Source of the DNA: Limnoperna fortunei
Lineage: Eukaryota; Mollusca; Bivalvia; Mytilida; Modiolidae
Length of the DNA: 64,000 bases
Reading direction: 5' to 3'
Assembly (NCBI GenBank): GCA_944474755.1
Contig: OX104115.1
Coordinates: 54,254,648-54,318,647, forward strand
Part shown: positions 27,101 to 41,640 of the stretch, in pieces
Layout: each line of letters opens with the position of its first letter
Position numbering within the stretch: the first letter of the stretch is position 1
Notes under the pieces: model-generated
The model's database searches: none
What the model was told of the DNA's origin: nothing
Seen by the model: the letters and a program-made list of their open reading frames with translations, nothing else
Position numbers and translations under genes: made by a program

Positions 27101-27912
27101 AAGTGTCGCAATCCTTCGCTGAACATTTTGGAACAACTTTTATTGCAATATCTTTTACAGTTTCAAAGTTAATCTGCACACAAGCTTTTTTATGACAGGG
27201 GAAATAACTCCGTAAAGAAAAAGTGTTCAGTGTGACAGGGTCAACTGCGAAAGCGTAATGTCTCATACATTCATAGTACAAAATGTCTTTACGACATGTC
27301 GCGAAACAAAATTTATAATAAGGAAAAAAAGTTGGCGGAAAAAAAATAAGAATAATAATAATAATAAATATAAGTTCATTGGTTCTACCGAACAAATGAG
27401 AGGCTTTCCACTTATTGCATAAATGACCTTGACATTGACTTTGGCTATATGGAAATTGAATCTTCTTTTCAAAATAAACAAAAGAAAGAAAAGCCATTCG
27501 TATATCTTTTGAAATAAAAAAGGTAAAAAAATAGGACGTTAATTGTGATAAATGACCTTGACTACCAAGTGTTTGATATTTGCATATTCAATGCTTTAAA
27601 AACAAATCATTTACTTGTATTTACCATTTTATATACACGAAAAAGCAGAATTTCCAAAAAATATTATTTGACCTTGACTGCTGTCAATATGACCTTGACC
27701 ATGCTGAGGGTCAATAAATGACCAACAGTGAAGATCCTTTGTCAATATGTCTTATAATTATGAAGAAATGCGTATTTATCATAAATACCCAAATTTATAA
27801 GATGACCTTGACCTTTTACCTTGTTTCTATTTTCAAGGTCAAGGGTCATAATGGTCTTTGGTGAAGTCCCCATGCCTCTACTATCAATAGTTAATAAGTT
27901 ATCAATGAAAAA
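24147..27912 (+). repeat. Satellite unit 7 (3,766 bp)
   Basis: Standard layout: H5 cassettes 25,023-25,162, M-specific 25,163-26,495, H1 hairpin at 27,377. Poly-C tract of 10. The A tract before TGTTTT is shorter, which explains the missing base. Shares the GAACGTGACC variant with unit 6. Confidence 0.9.
25329..25400 (-). tRNA. tRNA-like sequence (unit 7)
   Basis: Identical to the 1184-1255 copy. Probably a tRNA-derived pseudogene. Confidence 0.48.
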
Positions 27913-30900
27913 GTAAATATCAATGGTTGTAATGGGAGATAACTCCTATAAGATGAAGTCAAATCCTTTTCCTTTAAATAGAAAAAAGTTGCGCATTTAT
28001 GAGGCCGACATTTTATCCGTTATAAGTTATAAGCTATCTTTTACCGTTTCAAAGAAATAGCGATGACAAGATAATGTCAAAATTTCAAACGTGACCTTGA
28101 CCTTTGACCTTGTGCCAATTTTCAAGGTCAAGGTCAATGATGACTAATGATATAAGGTTTCATATAAATATCTGTCATAGTTACTGAGATAACGCTATAT
28201 ACACTATATTTAATTGATCCAGGGGAGATAACTCTTTCAAAAGTCAAATCATTTATAGTGACCTTTCAAGACCTTAATATGATACACATTTTGGTAAAAG
28301 ATTTATTTCTGTATCTCTTATGGTTCAGGAGGAGAATCGCACACACCACAGTGTCAAAATTTAGAATGTGACCTTGACCTTTGACCTTGTGACCTTTTTC
28401 AAGGTCAAGGTCAATGATGACCAACTGTGAAATATCTAGTCACTGTCATCTCTGGTTCATGAGTTACTATGGTACAAAATGTACTTCCAATAAATAAGGG
28501 GAAATAACTCCTACAAGGAGTCGTCAAAATACTTTGCGCGATATGTAACAAATTGTCGCGATCAATAGCTGAGCATTTTGCAACAACTTTCATTGCGAAA
28601 TCTTTTACGGTTTAAAAGTTTATCTGCACACAAGATTTTTATGACAGGGGAAATAACTCCGTAAAGAAAAAGTGTTCGGTGTGACAGGGTTAACTGCGAA
28701 TGCGTAATGTCTCATACATTCATAGTACAAAATGTCTTTACGACATGTCGCGAAACAAAATTTATAATGGGATAACAAAACTTGGCGGAAGAATAATAAG
28801 AATAATAATAATAATAATAAGAAACAGACAAAATGCAATAAGTCTTTCCACTGGAAAGTGGAAAGCCTTAATAAGAAACAGACTAATAACAGTAAGTCTT
28901 TCCACTGGAAAGTGGAAAGCCTTAATAATTAAAGTTCCTTTCTTCCTTCGGAAGAAAAAATAAAGTTTTTTTTCACATCAAGCGACATTTTTTACACCGC
29001 AGCGTAAAAAAAAAAATGTTTTTTTTTCTATATAAAAGTACATAACTGCACAAAATATACGTGAAACGTAGCAGAAAACCATGCAAAAATGACTTGTCAC
29101 ATCCTAGTATCGAACTCAGGATGTCAGTATTGCCAGCTCAGCGCTCTATCCACTGCGCCACGGAAGCTTGTTGATGACATATCAAATTTTGACGTATATA
29201 TACCTTCTATGTGTTTTCTACATTTAAAATACAAAGACATTTTATATTGTTTTCGTGTATTTACAAATGAAATAAATAAGAACGACAGAAAATTCTTTGA
29301 TTTTTATTTATGAAATACATATAGAACGCTTTGATCTGAGTGGGCAGCGTCTGATGTCACGTGACCAGGCTATTATATTATCGTGGACTTAGTTTTAATC
29401 AAGTCACTTGGGGGGCTGACATTGGACAGTTAACATGGATATATTACACATGATCGCGATATACATATAAGTATCATCAAAATTACGTTTCGCGACGTCA
29501 ACAGTGATGCTATTTTGACAGTTTAATTCAAAGGAATGTTACTTTCAATTCATTGTAATAGGGAAACCGTTTCTTTGTTCGGTAAAATACAGCAGTCGTG
29601 CATACCGGACGACACTCGATGTCATTTCAAAATAAATGCTCAAGTAGAAAAAATGTTTGTTTCAGCTAGAACAACTCATGAAGACATAATTCAGATGTAT
29701 ATTTTAAGGATTTATCAATGCACAAACATTCAACCGCTGAAATCTAGGGGGTACCGATTGGGTCTCGACATTTGATTTTTTCTGCCGATTTTCGATTTTG
29801 TTGACATTTATGCACATCCGAGATACTTGGTTGGGGTAAAATCGACATTCTAAATCGATTGGCGCCATTTTCGAAAGGCTAGGATTTATGGTTTTTCTGA
29901 AAATCGCGATTTTTGCATAAAAAACCTATCTTTAACTTTCATGACCTGGAAATTTTTTTATCGTTCGTCAGAATGATTTCTACTGTAGCGACAATTCAAG
30001 GACATCGATCCCCGAACTATTTGGCGTCCATTTTGTTTCACCATTCTCTGTGGTCTAGGATGAAATCTGCACACTACATTCTGATGGGGTACCTTAGAAA
30101 CACCCCCCCCCTTTATTTTTGCAGGCTGGCGGAATACCCTAAAATTCCCCATGTTTTTGCCCATGCCTGGCACCAAATTGTATTGCGACATGTAGCAAGC
30201 TAAAAAAACAAAGCGAATCCAAAGGTACAAAAATTCACATGTCGCTGTACTGAAACCCAGGTGACCTTGACCTTTGACCTTGTGACCTTGGGCAAGGTCA
30301 AGGTGAAAGTTGACATTTTACCTATTACAAGTTATTGCCTATCTTTTACCGTTTCAAGGGAATAGCGATGGCGAGACAATGTCAAAATTTCAAACGTGAC
30401 CTTGACCTTTGACCTTGTGTCCATTTTCAAGGTCAAGGTCAATGATGACAAATGATATAAGGTTTCATGTATATATCTGTTATAGTTACTGAGATATAGT
30501 GATCTAATGTAACTCACAATGCATATTATTGGTCTAAGGGGAGACAACTCTTATAAAATGTCAAATAAAAAAAGTGACGATTCAAGATCTTAATATGATA
30601 CACATTTTGGTAAAGGTTTCAGTTCTCTATCTATTATAGTAAAGGAGGAGATCTGCACACAACAAAGGGTCAAAAATTAGAACATGACCTTGACCTTTGA
30701 CCTTGTGACCTTTTTCAAGGTCAAGGTCAATGATGACCAACTGTGAAATATCTAGTCTTTATCACCTCTGGTTCATGAGTTACTCTGGTCAAAAATGTAC
30801 TTGCAATAAATAAGGGGAAATAACTCCTATAAGAAGGTGAAAATTTCTTTAATGCGATATGTTATAAAGTGTCGCAATCCTTCGCTGAACATTTTGGAAC

Positions 30901-31678
30901 AACTTTTATTGCAATATCTTTTACAGTTTCAAAGTTAATCTGCACACAAGCTTTTTTATGACAGGGGAAATAACTCCGTAAAGAAAAAGTGTTCAGTGTG
31001 ACAGGGTCAACTGCGAAAGCGTAATGTCTCATACATTCATAGTACAAAATGTCTTTACGACATGTCGCGAAACAAAATTTATAATAAGGAAAAAAAGTTG
31101 GCGGAAAAAAAATAAGAATAATAATAATAATAAATATAAGTTCATTGGTTCTACCGAACAAATGAGAGGCTTTCCACTTATTGCATAAATGACCTTGACA
31201 TTGACTTTGGCTATATGGAAATTGAATCTTCTTTTCAAAATAAACAAAAGAAAGAAAAGCCATTCGTATATCTTTTGAAATAAAAAAGGTAAAAAAATAG
31301 GACGTTAATTGTGATAAATGACCTTGACTACCAAGTGTTTGATATTTGCATATTCAATGCTTTAAAAACAAATCATTTACTTGTATTTACCATTTTATAT
31401 ACACGAAAAAGCAGAATTTCCAAAAAATATTATTTGACCTTGACTGCTGTCAATATGACCTTGACCATGCTGAGGGTCAATAAATGACCAACAGTGAAGA
31501 TCCTTTGTCAATATGTCTTATAATTATGAAGAAATGCGTATTTATCATAAATACCCAAATTTATAAGATGACCTTGACCTTTTACCTTGTTTCTATTTTC
31601 AAGGTCAAGGGTCATAATGGTCTTTGGTGAAGTCCCCATGCCTCTACTATCAATAGTTAATAAGTTATCAATGAAAAA
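27913..31678 (+). repeat. Satellite unit 8 (3,766 bp)
   Basis: Standard layout: H5 cassettes 28,789-28,928, M-specific 28,929-30,261, H1 hairpin at 31,143. Poly-C tract of 9 explains the 1-bp deficit. Confidence 0.9.
29096..29167 (-). tRNA. tRNA-like sequence (unit 8)
   Basis: Identical to the 1184-1255 copy. Probably a tRNA-derived pseudogene. Confidence 0.48.
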
Positions 31679-34600
31679 GTAAATATCAATGGTTGTAATG
31701 GGAGATAACTCCTATAAGATGAAGTCAAATCCTTTTCCTTTAAATAGAAAAAAGTTGCGCATTTATGAGGCCGACATTTTATCCGTTATAAGTTATAAGC
31801 TATCTTTTACCGTTTCAAAGAAATAGCGATGACAAGATAATGTCAAAATTTCAAACGTGACCTTGACCTTTGACCTTGTGCCAATTTTCAAGGTCAAGGT
31901 CAATGATGACTAATGATATAAGGTTTCATATAAATATCTGTCATAGTTACTGAGATAACGCTATATACACTATATTTAATTGATCCAGGGGAGATAACTC
32001 TTTCAAAAGTCAAATCATTTATCGTGACCTTTCAAGACCTTAATATGATACACATTTTGGTAAAAGATTTATTTCTGTATCTCTTATGGTTCAGGAGGAG
32101 AATCGCACACACCACAGTGTCAAAATTTAGAATGTGACCTTGACCTTTGACCTTGTGACCTTTTTCAAGGTCAAGGTCAATGATGACCAACTGTGAAATA
32201 TCTAGTCACTGTCATCTCTGGTTCATGAGTTACTATGGTACAAAATGTACTTCCAATAAATAAGGGGAAATAACTCCTACAAGGAGTCGTCAAAATACTT
32301 TGCGCGATATGTAACAAATTGTCGCGATCAATAGCTGAGCATTTTGCAACAACTTTCATTGCGAAATCTTTTACGGTTTAAAAGTTTATCTGCACACAAG
32401 ATTTTTATGACAGGGGAAATAACTCCGTAAAGAAAAAGTGTTCGGTGTGACAGGGTTAACTGCGAATGCGTAATGTCTCATACATTCATAGTACAAAATG
32501 TCTTTACGACATGTCGCGAAACAAAATTTATAATGGGATAACAAAACTTGGCGGAAGAATAATAAGAATAATAATAATAATAATAAGAAACAGACAAAAT
32601 GCAATAAGTCTTTCCACTGGAAAGTGGAAAGCCTTAATAAGAAACAGACTAATAACAGTAAGTCTTTCCACTGGAAAGTGGAAAGCCTTAATAATTAAAG
32701 TTCCTTTCTTCCTTCGGAAGAAAAAATAAAGTTTTTTTTCACATCAAGCGACATTTTTTACACCGCAGCGTAAAAAAAAAAATTTTTTTTTTTCTATATA
32801 AAAGTACATAACTGCACAAAATATACGTGAAACGTAGCAGAAAACCATGCAAAAATGACTTGTCACATCCTAGTATCGAACTCAGGATGTCAGTATTGCC
32901 AGCTCAGCGCTCTATCCACTGCGCCACGGAAGCTTGTTGATGACATATCAAATTTTGACGTATATATACCTTCTATGTGTTTTCTACATTTAAAATACAA
33001 AGACATTTTATATTGTTTTCGTGTATTTACAAATGAAATAAATAAGAACGACAGAAAATTCTTTGATTTTTATTTATGAAATACATATAGAACGCTTTGA
33101 TCTGAGTGGGCAGCGTCTGATGTCACGTGACCAGGCTATTATATTATCGTGGACTTAGTTTTAATCAAGTCACTTGGGGGGCTGACATTGGACAGTTAAC
33201 ATGGATATATTACACATGATCGCGATATACATATAAGTATCATCAAAATTACGTTTCGCGACGTCAACAGTGATGCTATTTTGACAGTTTAATTCAAAGG
33301 AATGTTACTTTCAATTCATTGTAATAGGGAAACCGTTTCTTTGTTCGGTAAAATACAGCAGTCGTGCATACCGGACGACACTCGATGTCATTTCAAAATA
33401 AATGCTCAAGTAGAAAAAATGTTTGTTTCAGCTAGAACAACTCATGAAGACATAATTCAGATGTATATTTTAAGGATTTATCAATGCACAAACATTCAAC
33501 CGCTGAAATCTAGGGGGTACCGATTGGGTCTCGACATTTGATTTTTTCTGCCGATTTTCGATTTTGTTGACATTTATGCACATCCGAGATACTTGGTTGG
33601 GGTAAAATCGACATTCTAAATCGATTGGCGCCATTTTCGAAAGGCTAGGATTTATGGTTTTTCTGAAAATCGCGATTTTTGCATAAAAAACCTATCTTTA
33701 ACTTTCATGACCTGGAAATTTTTTTATCGTTCGTCAGAATGATTTCTACTGTAGCGACAATTCAAGGACATCGATCCCCGAACTATTTGGCGTCCATTTT
33801 GTTTCACCATTCTCTGTGGTCTAGGATGAAATCTGCACACTACATTCTGATGGGGTACCTTAGAAACACCCCCCCCCCCCTTTATTTTTGCAGGCTGGCG
33901 GAATACCCTAAAATTCCCCATGTTTTTGCCCATGCCTGGCACCAAATTGTATTGCGACATGTAGCAAGCTAAAAAAACAAAGCGAATCCAAAGGTACAAA
34001 AATTCACATGTCGCTGTACTGAAACCCAGGTGACCTTGACCTTTGACCTTGTGACCTTGGGCAAGGTCAAGGTGAAAGTTGACATTTTACCTATTACAAG
34101 TTATTGCCTATCTTTTACCGTTTCAAGGGAATAGCGATGGCGAGACAATGTCAAAATTTCAAACGTGACCTTGATCTTTGACCTTGTGTCCATTTTCAAG
34201 GTCAAGGTCAATGATGACAAATGATATAAGGTTTCATGTATATATCTGTTATAGTTACTGAGATATAGTGATCTAATGTAACTCACAATGCATATTATTG
34301 GTCTAAGGGGAGACAACTCTTATAAAATGTCAAATAAAAAAAGTGACGATTCAAGATCTTAATATGATACACATTTTGGTAAAGGTTTCAGTTCTCTATC
34401 TATTATAGTAAAGGAGGAGATCTGCACACAACAAAGGGTCAAAAATTAGAACATGACCTTGACCTTTGACCTTGTGACCTTTTTCAAGGTCAAGGTCAAT
34501 GATGACCAACTGTGAAATATCTAGTCTTTATCACCTCTGGTTCATGAGTTACTCTGGTCAAAAATGTACTTGCAATAAATAAGGGGAAATAACTCCTATA

Positions 34601-35447
34601 AGAAGGTGAAAATTTCTTTAATGCGATATGTTATAAAGTGTCGCAATCCTTCGCTGAACATTTTGGAACAACTTTTATTGCAATATCTTTTACAGTTTCA
34701 AAGTTAATCTGCACACAAGCTTTTTTATGACAGGGGAAATAACTCCGTAAAGAAAAAGTGTTCAGTGTGACAGGGTCAACTGCGAAAGCGTAATGTCTCA
34801 TACATTCATAGTACAAAATGTCTTTACGACATGTCACGAAACAAAATTTATAATAAGGAAAAAAAGTTGGCGGAAAAAAAATAAGAATAATAATAATAAT
34901 AAATATAAGTTCATTGGTTCTACCGAACAAATGAGAGGCTTTCCACTTATTGCATAAATGACCTTGACATTGACTTTGGCTATATGGAAATTGAATCTTC
35001 TTTTCAAAATAAACAAAAGAAAGAAAAGCCATTCGTATATCTTTTGAAATAAAAAAGGTAAAAAAATAGGACGTTAATTGTGATAAATGACCTTGACTAC
35101 CAAGTGTTTGATATTTGCATATTCAATGCTTTAAAAACAAATCATTTACTTGTATTTACCATTTTATATACACGAAAAAGCAGAATTTCCAAAAAATATT
35201 ATTTGACCTTGACTGCTGTCAATATGACCTTGACCATGCTGAGGGTCAATAAATGACCAACAGTGAAGATCCTTTGTCAATATGTCTTATAATTATGAAG
35301 AAATGCGTATTTATCATAAATACCCAAATTTATAAGATGACCTTGACCTTTTACCTTGTTTCTATTTTCAAGGTCAAGGGTCATAATGGTCTTTGGTGAA
35401 GTCCCCATGCCTCTACTATCAATAGTTAATAAGTTATCAATGAAAAA
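31679..35447 (+). repeat. Satellite unit 9 (3,769 bp)
   Basis: Standard layout: H5 cassettes 32,555-32,694, M-specific 32,695-34,030, H1 hairpin at 34,912. It has the longest poly-C tract (12). Variants: TTTATCGTGACC near 32,021, a G-to-T change in the A/T tract near 32,783, TTGATCTTTGACC near 34,171, and GTCACG near 34,836 shared with units 2 and 10. Confidence 0.9.
32862..32933 (-). tRNA. tRNA-like sequence (unit 9)
   Basis: Identical to the 1184-1255 copy. Probably a tRNA-derived pseudogene. Confidence 0.48.
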
Positions 35448-36629
35448 GTAAATATCAATGGTTGTAATGGGAGATAACTCCTATAAGATGAAGTCAAATC
35501 CTTTTCCTTTAAATAGAAAAAAGTTGCGCATTTATGAGGCCGACATTTTATCCGTTATAAGTTATAAGCTATCTTTTACCGTTTCAAAGAAATAGCGATG
35601 ACAAGATAATGTCAAAATTTCAAACGTGACCTTGACCTTTGACCTTGTGCCAATTTTCAAGGTCAAGGTCAATGATGACTAATGATATAAGGTTTCATAT
35701 AAATATCTGTCATAGTTACTGAGATAACGCTATATACACTATATTTAATTGATCCAGGGGAGATAACTCTTTCAAAAGTCAAATCATTTATAGTGACCTT
35801 TCAAGACCTTAATATGATACACATTTTGGTAAAAGATTTATTTCTGTATCTCTTATGGTTCAGGAGGAGAATCGCACACACCACAGTGTCAAAATTTAGA
35901 ATGTGACCTTGACCTTTGACCTTGTGACCTTTTTCAAGGTCAAGGTCAATGATGACCAACTGTGAAATATCTAGTCACTGTCATCTCTGGTTCATGAGTT
36001 ACTATGGTACAAAATGTACTTCCAATAAATAAGGGGAAATAACTCCTACAAGGAGTCGTCAAAATACTTTGCGCGATATGTAACAAATTGTCGCGATCAA
36101 TAGCTGAGCATTTTGCAACAACTTTCATTGCGAAATCTTTTACGGTTTAAAAGTTTATCTGCACACAAGATTTTTATGACAGGGGAAATAACTCCGTAAA
36201 GAAAAAGTGTTCGGTGTGACAGGGTTAACTGCGAATGCGTAATGTCTCATACATTCATAGTACAAAATGTCTTTACGACATGTCGCGAAACAAAATTTAT
36301 AATGGGATAACAAAACTTGGCGGAAGAATAATAAGAATAATAATAATAATAATAAGAAACAGACAAAATGCAATAAGTCTTTCCACTGGAAAGTGGAAAG
36401 CCTTAATAAGAAACAGACTAATAACAGTAAGTCTTTCCACTGGAAAGTGGAAAGCCTTAATAATTAAAGTTCCTTTCTTCCTTCGGAAGAAAAAATAAAG
36501 TTTTTTTTCACATCAAGCGACATTTTTTACACCGCAGCGTAAAAAAAAAATGTTTTTTTTTCTATATAAAAGTACATAACTGCACAAAATATACGTGAAA
36601 CGTAGCAGAAAACCATGCAAAAATGACTT

Positions 36630-36701
36630 GTCACATCCTAGTATCGAACTCAGGATGTCAGTATTGCCAGCTCAGCGCTCTATCCACTGCGCCACGGAAG
36701 C
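36630..36701 (-). tRNA. tRNA-like sequence (unit 10)
   Basis: Identical to the 1184-1255 copy. Probably a tRNA-derived pseudogene. Confidence 0.48.
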
Positions 36702-38647
36702 TTGTTGATGACATATCAAATTTTGACGTATATATACCTTCTATGTGTTTTCTACATTTAAAATACAAAGACATTTTATATTGTTTTCGTGTATTTACAA
36801 ATGAAATAAATAAGAACGACAGAAAATTCTTTGATTTTTATTTATGAAATACATATAGAACGCTTTGATCTGAGTGGGCAGCGTCTGATGTCACGTGACC
36901 AGGCTATTATATTATCGTGGACTTAGTTTTAATCAAGTCACTTGGGGGGCTGACATTGGACAGTTAACATGGATATATTACATATGATCGCGATATACAT
37001 ATAAGTATCATCAAAATTACGTTTCGCGACGTCAACAGTGATGCTATTTTGACAGTTTAATTCAAAGGAATGTTACTTTCAATTCATTGTAATAGGGAAA
37101 CCGTTTCTTTGTTCGGTAAAATACAGCAGTCGTGCATACCGGACGACACTCGATGTCATTTCAAAATAAATGCTCAAGTAGAAAAAATGTTTGTTTCAGC
37201 TAGAACAACTCATGAAGACATAATTCAGATGTATATTTTAAGGATTTATCAATGCACAAACATTCAACCGCTGAAATCTAGGGGGTACCGATTGGGTCTC
37301 GACATTTGATTTTTTCTGCCGATTTTCGATTTTGTTGACATTTATGCACATCCGAGATACTTGGTTGGGGTAAAATCGACATTCTAAATCGATTGGCGCC
37401 ATTTTCGAAAGGCTAGGATTTATGGTTTTTCTGAAAATCGCGATTTTTGCATAAAAAACCTATCTTTAACTTTCATGACCTGGAAATTTTTTTATCGTTC
37501 GTCAGAATGATTTCTACTGTAGCGACAATTCAAGGACATCGATCCCCGAACTATTTGGCGTCCATTTTGTTTCACCATTCTCTGTGGTCTAGGATGAAAT
37601 CTGCACACTACATTCTGATGGGGTACCTTAGAAACACCCCCCCCCTTTATTTTTGCAGGCTGGCGGAATACCCTAAAATTCCCCATGTTTTTGCCCATGC
37701 CTGGCACCAAATTGTATTGCGACATGTAGCAAGCTAAAAAAACAAAGCGAATCCAAAGGTACAAAAATTCACATGTCGCTGTACTGAAACCCAGGTGACC
37801 TTGACCTTTGACCTTGTGACCTTGGGCAAGGTCAAGGTGAAAGTTGACATTTTACCTATTACAAGTTATTGCCTATCTTTTACCGTTTCAAGGGAATAGC
37901 GATGGCGAGACAATGTCAAAATTTCAAACGTGACCTTGACCTTTGACCTTGTGTCCATTTTCAAGGTCAAGGTCAATGATGACAAATGATATAAGGTTTC
38001 ATGTATATATCTGTTATAGTTACTGAGATATAGTGATCTAATGTAACTCACAATGCATATTATTGGTCTAAGGGGAGACAACTCTTATAAAATGTCAAAT
38101 AAAAAAAGTGACGATTCAAGATCTTAATATGATACACATTTTGGTAAAGGTTTCAGTTCTCTATCTATTATAGTAAAGGAGGAGATCTGCACACAACAAA
38201 GGGTCAAAAATTAGAACATGACCTTGACCTTTGACCTTGTGACCTTTTTCAAGGTCAAGGTCAATGATGACCAACTGTGAAATATCTAGTCTTTATCACC
38301 TCTGGTTCATGAGTTACTCTGGTCAAAAATGTACTTGCAATAAATAAGGGGAAATAACTCCTATAAGAAGGTGAAAATTTCTTTAATGCGATATGTTATA
38401 AAGTGTCGCAATCCTTCGCTGAACATTTTGGAACAACTTTTATTGCAATATCTTTTACAGTTTCAAAGTTAATCTGCACACAAGCTTTTTTATGACAGGG
38501 GAAATAACTCCGTAAAGAAAAAGTGTTCAGTGTGACAGGGTCAACTGCGAAAGCGTAATGTCTCATACATTCATAGTACAAAATGTCTTTACGACATGTC
38601 ACGAAACAAAATTTATAATAAGGAAAAAAAGTTGGCGGAAAAAAAAT

Positions 38648-38725
38648 AAGAATAATAATAATAATAATAAGAAACAGACTAATAACAGTAAGTCTTTCCA
38701 CTGGAAAGTGGAAAGCCTTAATAAA
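38648..38725 (+). repeat. AAT microsatellite with single H5 cassette (unit 10)
   Basis: One cassette of the CTAATAACAG subtype with a perfect CTTTCCACT/AGTGGAAAG stem. It is inserted where standard units pass directly from (AAT)n to the H1 hairpin, and it leads into the shortened H2 module. Confidence 0.85.
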
Positions 38726-40020
38726 TATAGGTTCAATCGTTCTACCGAACGATTAATAGGCTTTCCACTTTAAAAGAAGACCTTAAATAAATGACCTTGA
38801 AACTAAAAAGCTAAGAAACATACGTAACTAAAAAAGAATAATGCATTCAAAATACATAGTACCATGAAAAAAATTTAAAAAGGACTTTGACCTTGACTCT
38901 TACAGCATGACCTTGACCATGCTGAAGGTCAACAGTGATCAACATTGAAGATTTCATGCCAATATCTCTTGTAGTCATTGAGATATGACTACTTATAATA
39001 TATACAAAAAAATAGAAAATGACCTTGACCTTTGACCTTGTATTTATTTTCATGGTCAAGGGTCCTAATGATCTATAGTAAAGACTCCATGCCTCTACTA
39101 TCAATAGTTGATAAGCAATTAATGAAAAACTAATTATCAATGGTTGTAATGGGGCATAATTCCTATAAGATGAAGCCGAATCCTTACCCTCCAAATAGGA
39201 AAAAGTTGCGCCTTTATGAGACCAACATTTTATCCATTACAACTTATTGCCTATCTTTTACCGTTTCAAAGGAATAGCGATGACAAGACAATGCCAAAAT
39301 TTCAAACGTGACCTTGACCTTTGACCTTGAGTCCATTTTCAAGGTCAAGGTCAATGATGACTAATGATATAAGGTTTCATATAAATATCTATTATAGTTA
39401 CTGAGATAAAGTGATATAATGCAACTCACAATATATTTTAGTGGTCTAGGGGAGATAACTCTTATACAAATGTCAAATAAAAAAAGTGACGATTCAAGAT
39501 CTTAATATGATACACATTTTGGTAAAGGTTTCAATTCTCTATCTATTATAGTAAAGGAGGAGATCTGTACACAACACAATGTCAAAAATTAGAATGTGAC
39601 CTTGACCTTTGACCTTGTGACCTTTTTCAAGGTCAAGGTCAATTATGAACAACTGTGAAATTCCTATTCTCTATCACCTCTGGTTCATGAGTTACTATGG
39701 TACCAATTGTACTTCCAATAAATAAGGGGAAATAACTCCAACAAGGAGTCGTCAAAATACTTTGCGCGATATGTAACAAATTGTCGCAATCAATAGCTGA
39801 CCATTTTGCAACAACATTTTATTGCAAAATCTTTTACGGTTTCAAAGTTTATCTGTACAGAAGCTTTTTTATGACAAGGGAAATAACTCCGTAAAGAAAA
39901 AGTGTTCGGTGTGACAGGGTCAACTGCGAAAGCGTAATGTCTCATACATTCATTGTACAAAATGTCTTTACGACATGTCGCGAAACATAATTTATAATGA
40001 GGAAAAAAAGTTGGCGGAAA
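38726..40020 (+). repeat. Shortened H2 module in unit 10
   Basis: The hairpin AATCGTTC/GAACGATT (38,735-38,742 and 38,747-38,754) has the H2 stem but the TACC loop of H1, so it looks like an intermediate or a hybrid. After CATACGTAA, roughly 190 bp present in the other H2 copies is missing. The rest carries many SNPs relative to the copies in units 3, 13 and 14. Confidence 0.82.
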
Positions 40021-40021
40021 A

Positions 40022-40205
40022 AAAATAAGAATAATAATAATAATAAGAAACAGACTAATAACAGTAAGTCTTTCCACTGGAAAGTGGAAAGCCTTAATAA
40101 ACAGACGAATTACAAGAAGGTTTTCCACTGGACAGTGGAAAACCTTAATAGGAAACAGAAGAATAACAAGAAGGTTTTCCACTCGGAAAGTGGAAAGCCT
40201 TAAAT
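40022..40205 (+). repeat. Three H5 cassettes with stem-compensating variants
   Basis: Cassette 1: CTTTCCACT/AGTGGAAAG (40,070-40,078, 40,083-40,091). Cassette 2: AAGGTTTTCCACT/AGTGGAAAACCTT (40,117-40,129, 40,134-40,146), perfect. Cassette 3: AAGGTTTTCCACT/AGTGGAAAGCCTT (40,171-40,183, 40,189-40,201), with a T-G wobble at one position. Compared with the C-G pair in the 12,268 cassette, these are C-G, T-G and T-A states of the same base pair. Confidence 0.85.
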
Positions 40206-41640
40206 ATAAGTTCATTGGTTCTACCGAACAAATGAGAGGCTTTCCACTTATTGCATAAATGACCTTGACATTGACTTTGGCTATATGGAAATTGAATCTT
40301 CTTTTCAAAATAAACAAAAGAAAGAAAAACCATTCGTATATCTTTTGAAATAAAAAAGGTAAAAAATAGGACGTTAATTGTGATAAATGACCTTGACTAC
40401 CAAGTGTTTGATATTTGCATATTCAATGCTTTAAAAACAAATCATTTACTTGTATTTACCATTTTATATACACGAAAAAGCAGAATTTCCAAAAAATATT
40501 ATTTGACCTTGACTGCTGTCAATATGACCTTGACCATGCTGAGGGTCAATAAAGGACCAACAGTGAAGATCCTTTGTCAATATGTCTTATAATTATGAAG
40601 AAATGCGTATTTATCATAAATACCCAAATTTATAAGATGACCTTGACCTTTTACCTTGTTTCTATTTTCAAGGTCAAGGGTCATAATGGTCTTTGGTGAA
40701 GTCCCCATGCCTCTACTATCAATAGTTAATAAGTTATCAATGAAAAAGTAAATATCAATGGTTGTAATGGGAGATAACTCCTATAAGATGAAGTCAAATC
40801 CTTTTCCTTTAAATAGAAAAAAGTTGCGCATTTATGAGGCCGACATTTTATCCGTTATAAGTTATAAGCTATCTTTTACCGTTTCAAAGAAATGGCGATG
40901 ACAAGATAATGTCTAAATTTCAAACGTGACCTTGACCTTTGACCTTGTGTCCATTTTCAAGGTCAAGGTCAATGATGACTAATGATATAAGGTTTCATAT
41001 AAATATCTGTCATAGTTACTGAGATATCGCTATATACACTATATTTAATTGATCCAGGGGAGATAACTCTTTCAAAAGTCGAATCATTTATAGTGACCTT
41101 TCAAGACCTTAATATGATACACATTTTGGTATAAGTTTTATTTCTGTATCTCTTATGGTTCAGGAGGAGAATCGCACACACCACAGTGTCAATTTAGAAT
41201 GTGACCTTGACCTTTGACCTTGTGACCTTTTTCAAGGTCAAGGTCAATGATGACCAACTGTGAAATATCTAGTCACTGTCATCTCTGGTTCATGAGTTAC
41301 TATGGTACAAAATGTACTTCCAATAAATAAGGGGAAATAACTCCTACAAGGAGTCATCAAAATACTTTGCGCGATATGTAACAAATTGTCGCGATCAATA
41401 GCTGAGCATTTTGCAACAACTTTCATTGCGAAATCTTTTACGGTTTAAAAGTTTATCTGCACACAAGATTTTTATGACAGGGGAAATAACTCCGTAAAGA
41501 AAAAGTGTTCGGTGTGACAGGGTTAACTGCGAATGCGTAATGTCTCATACATTCATAGTACAAAATGTCTTTACGACATGTCGCGAAACAAAATTTATAA
41601 TGGGATAACAAAACTTGGCGGAAGAATAATAAGAATTAAT

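Larger units (their letters stand above)
35448..40747 (+). repeat. Satellite unit 10, enlarged by a shortened H2 module (5,300 bp)
   Basis: Standard until about 38,645 (H5 cassettes 36,324-36,463, M-specific 36,464-37,795, poly-C 9). It continues with one H5 cassette, a shortened H2 module (38,726-40,020), three H5 cassettes (40,022-40,205) and an H1 start at 40,213. TACATATGATCG (about 36,979) is shared with unit 11, where other units have TACACATGATCG. From 40.2 kb rightward the edge-type variants begin, for example AAAGGACCAACAG for AAATGACCAACAG. Confidence 0.88.
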
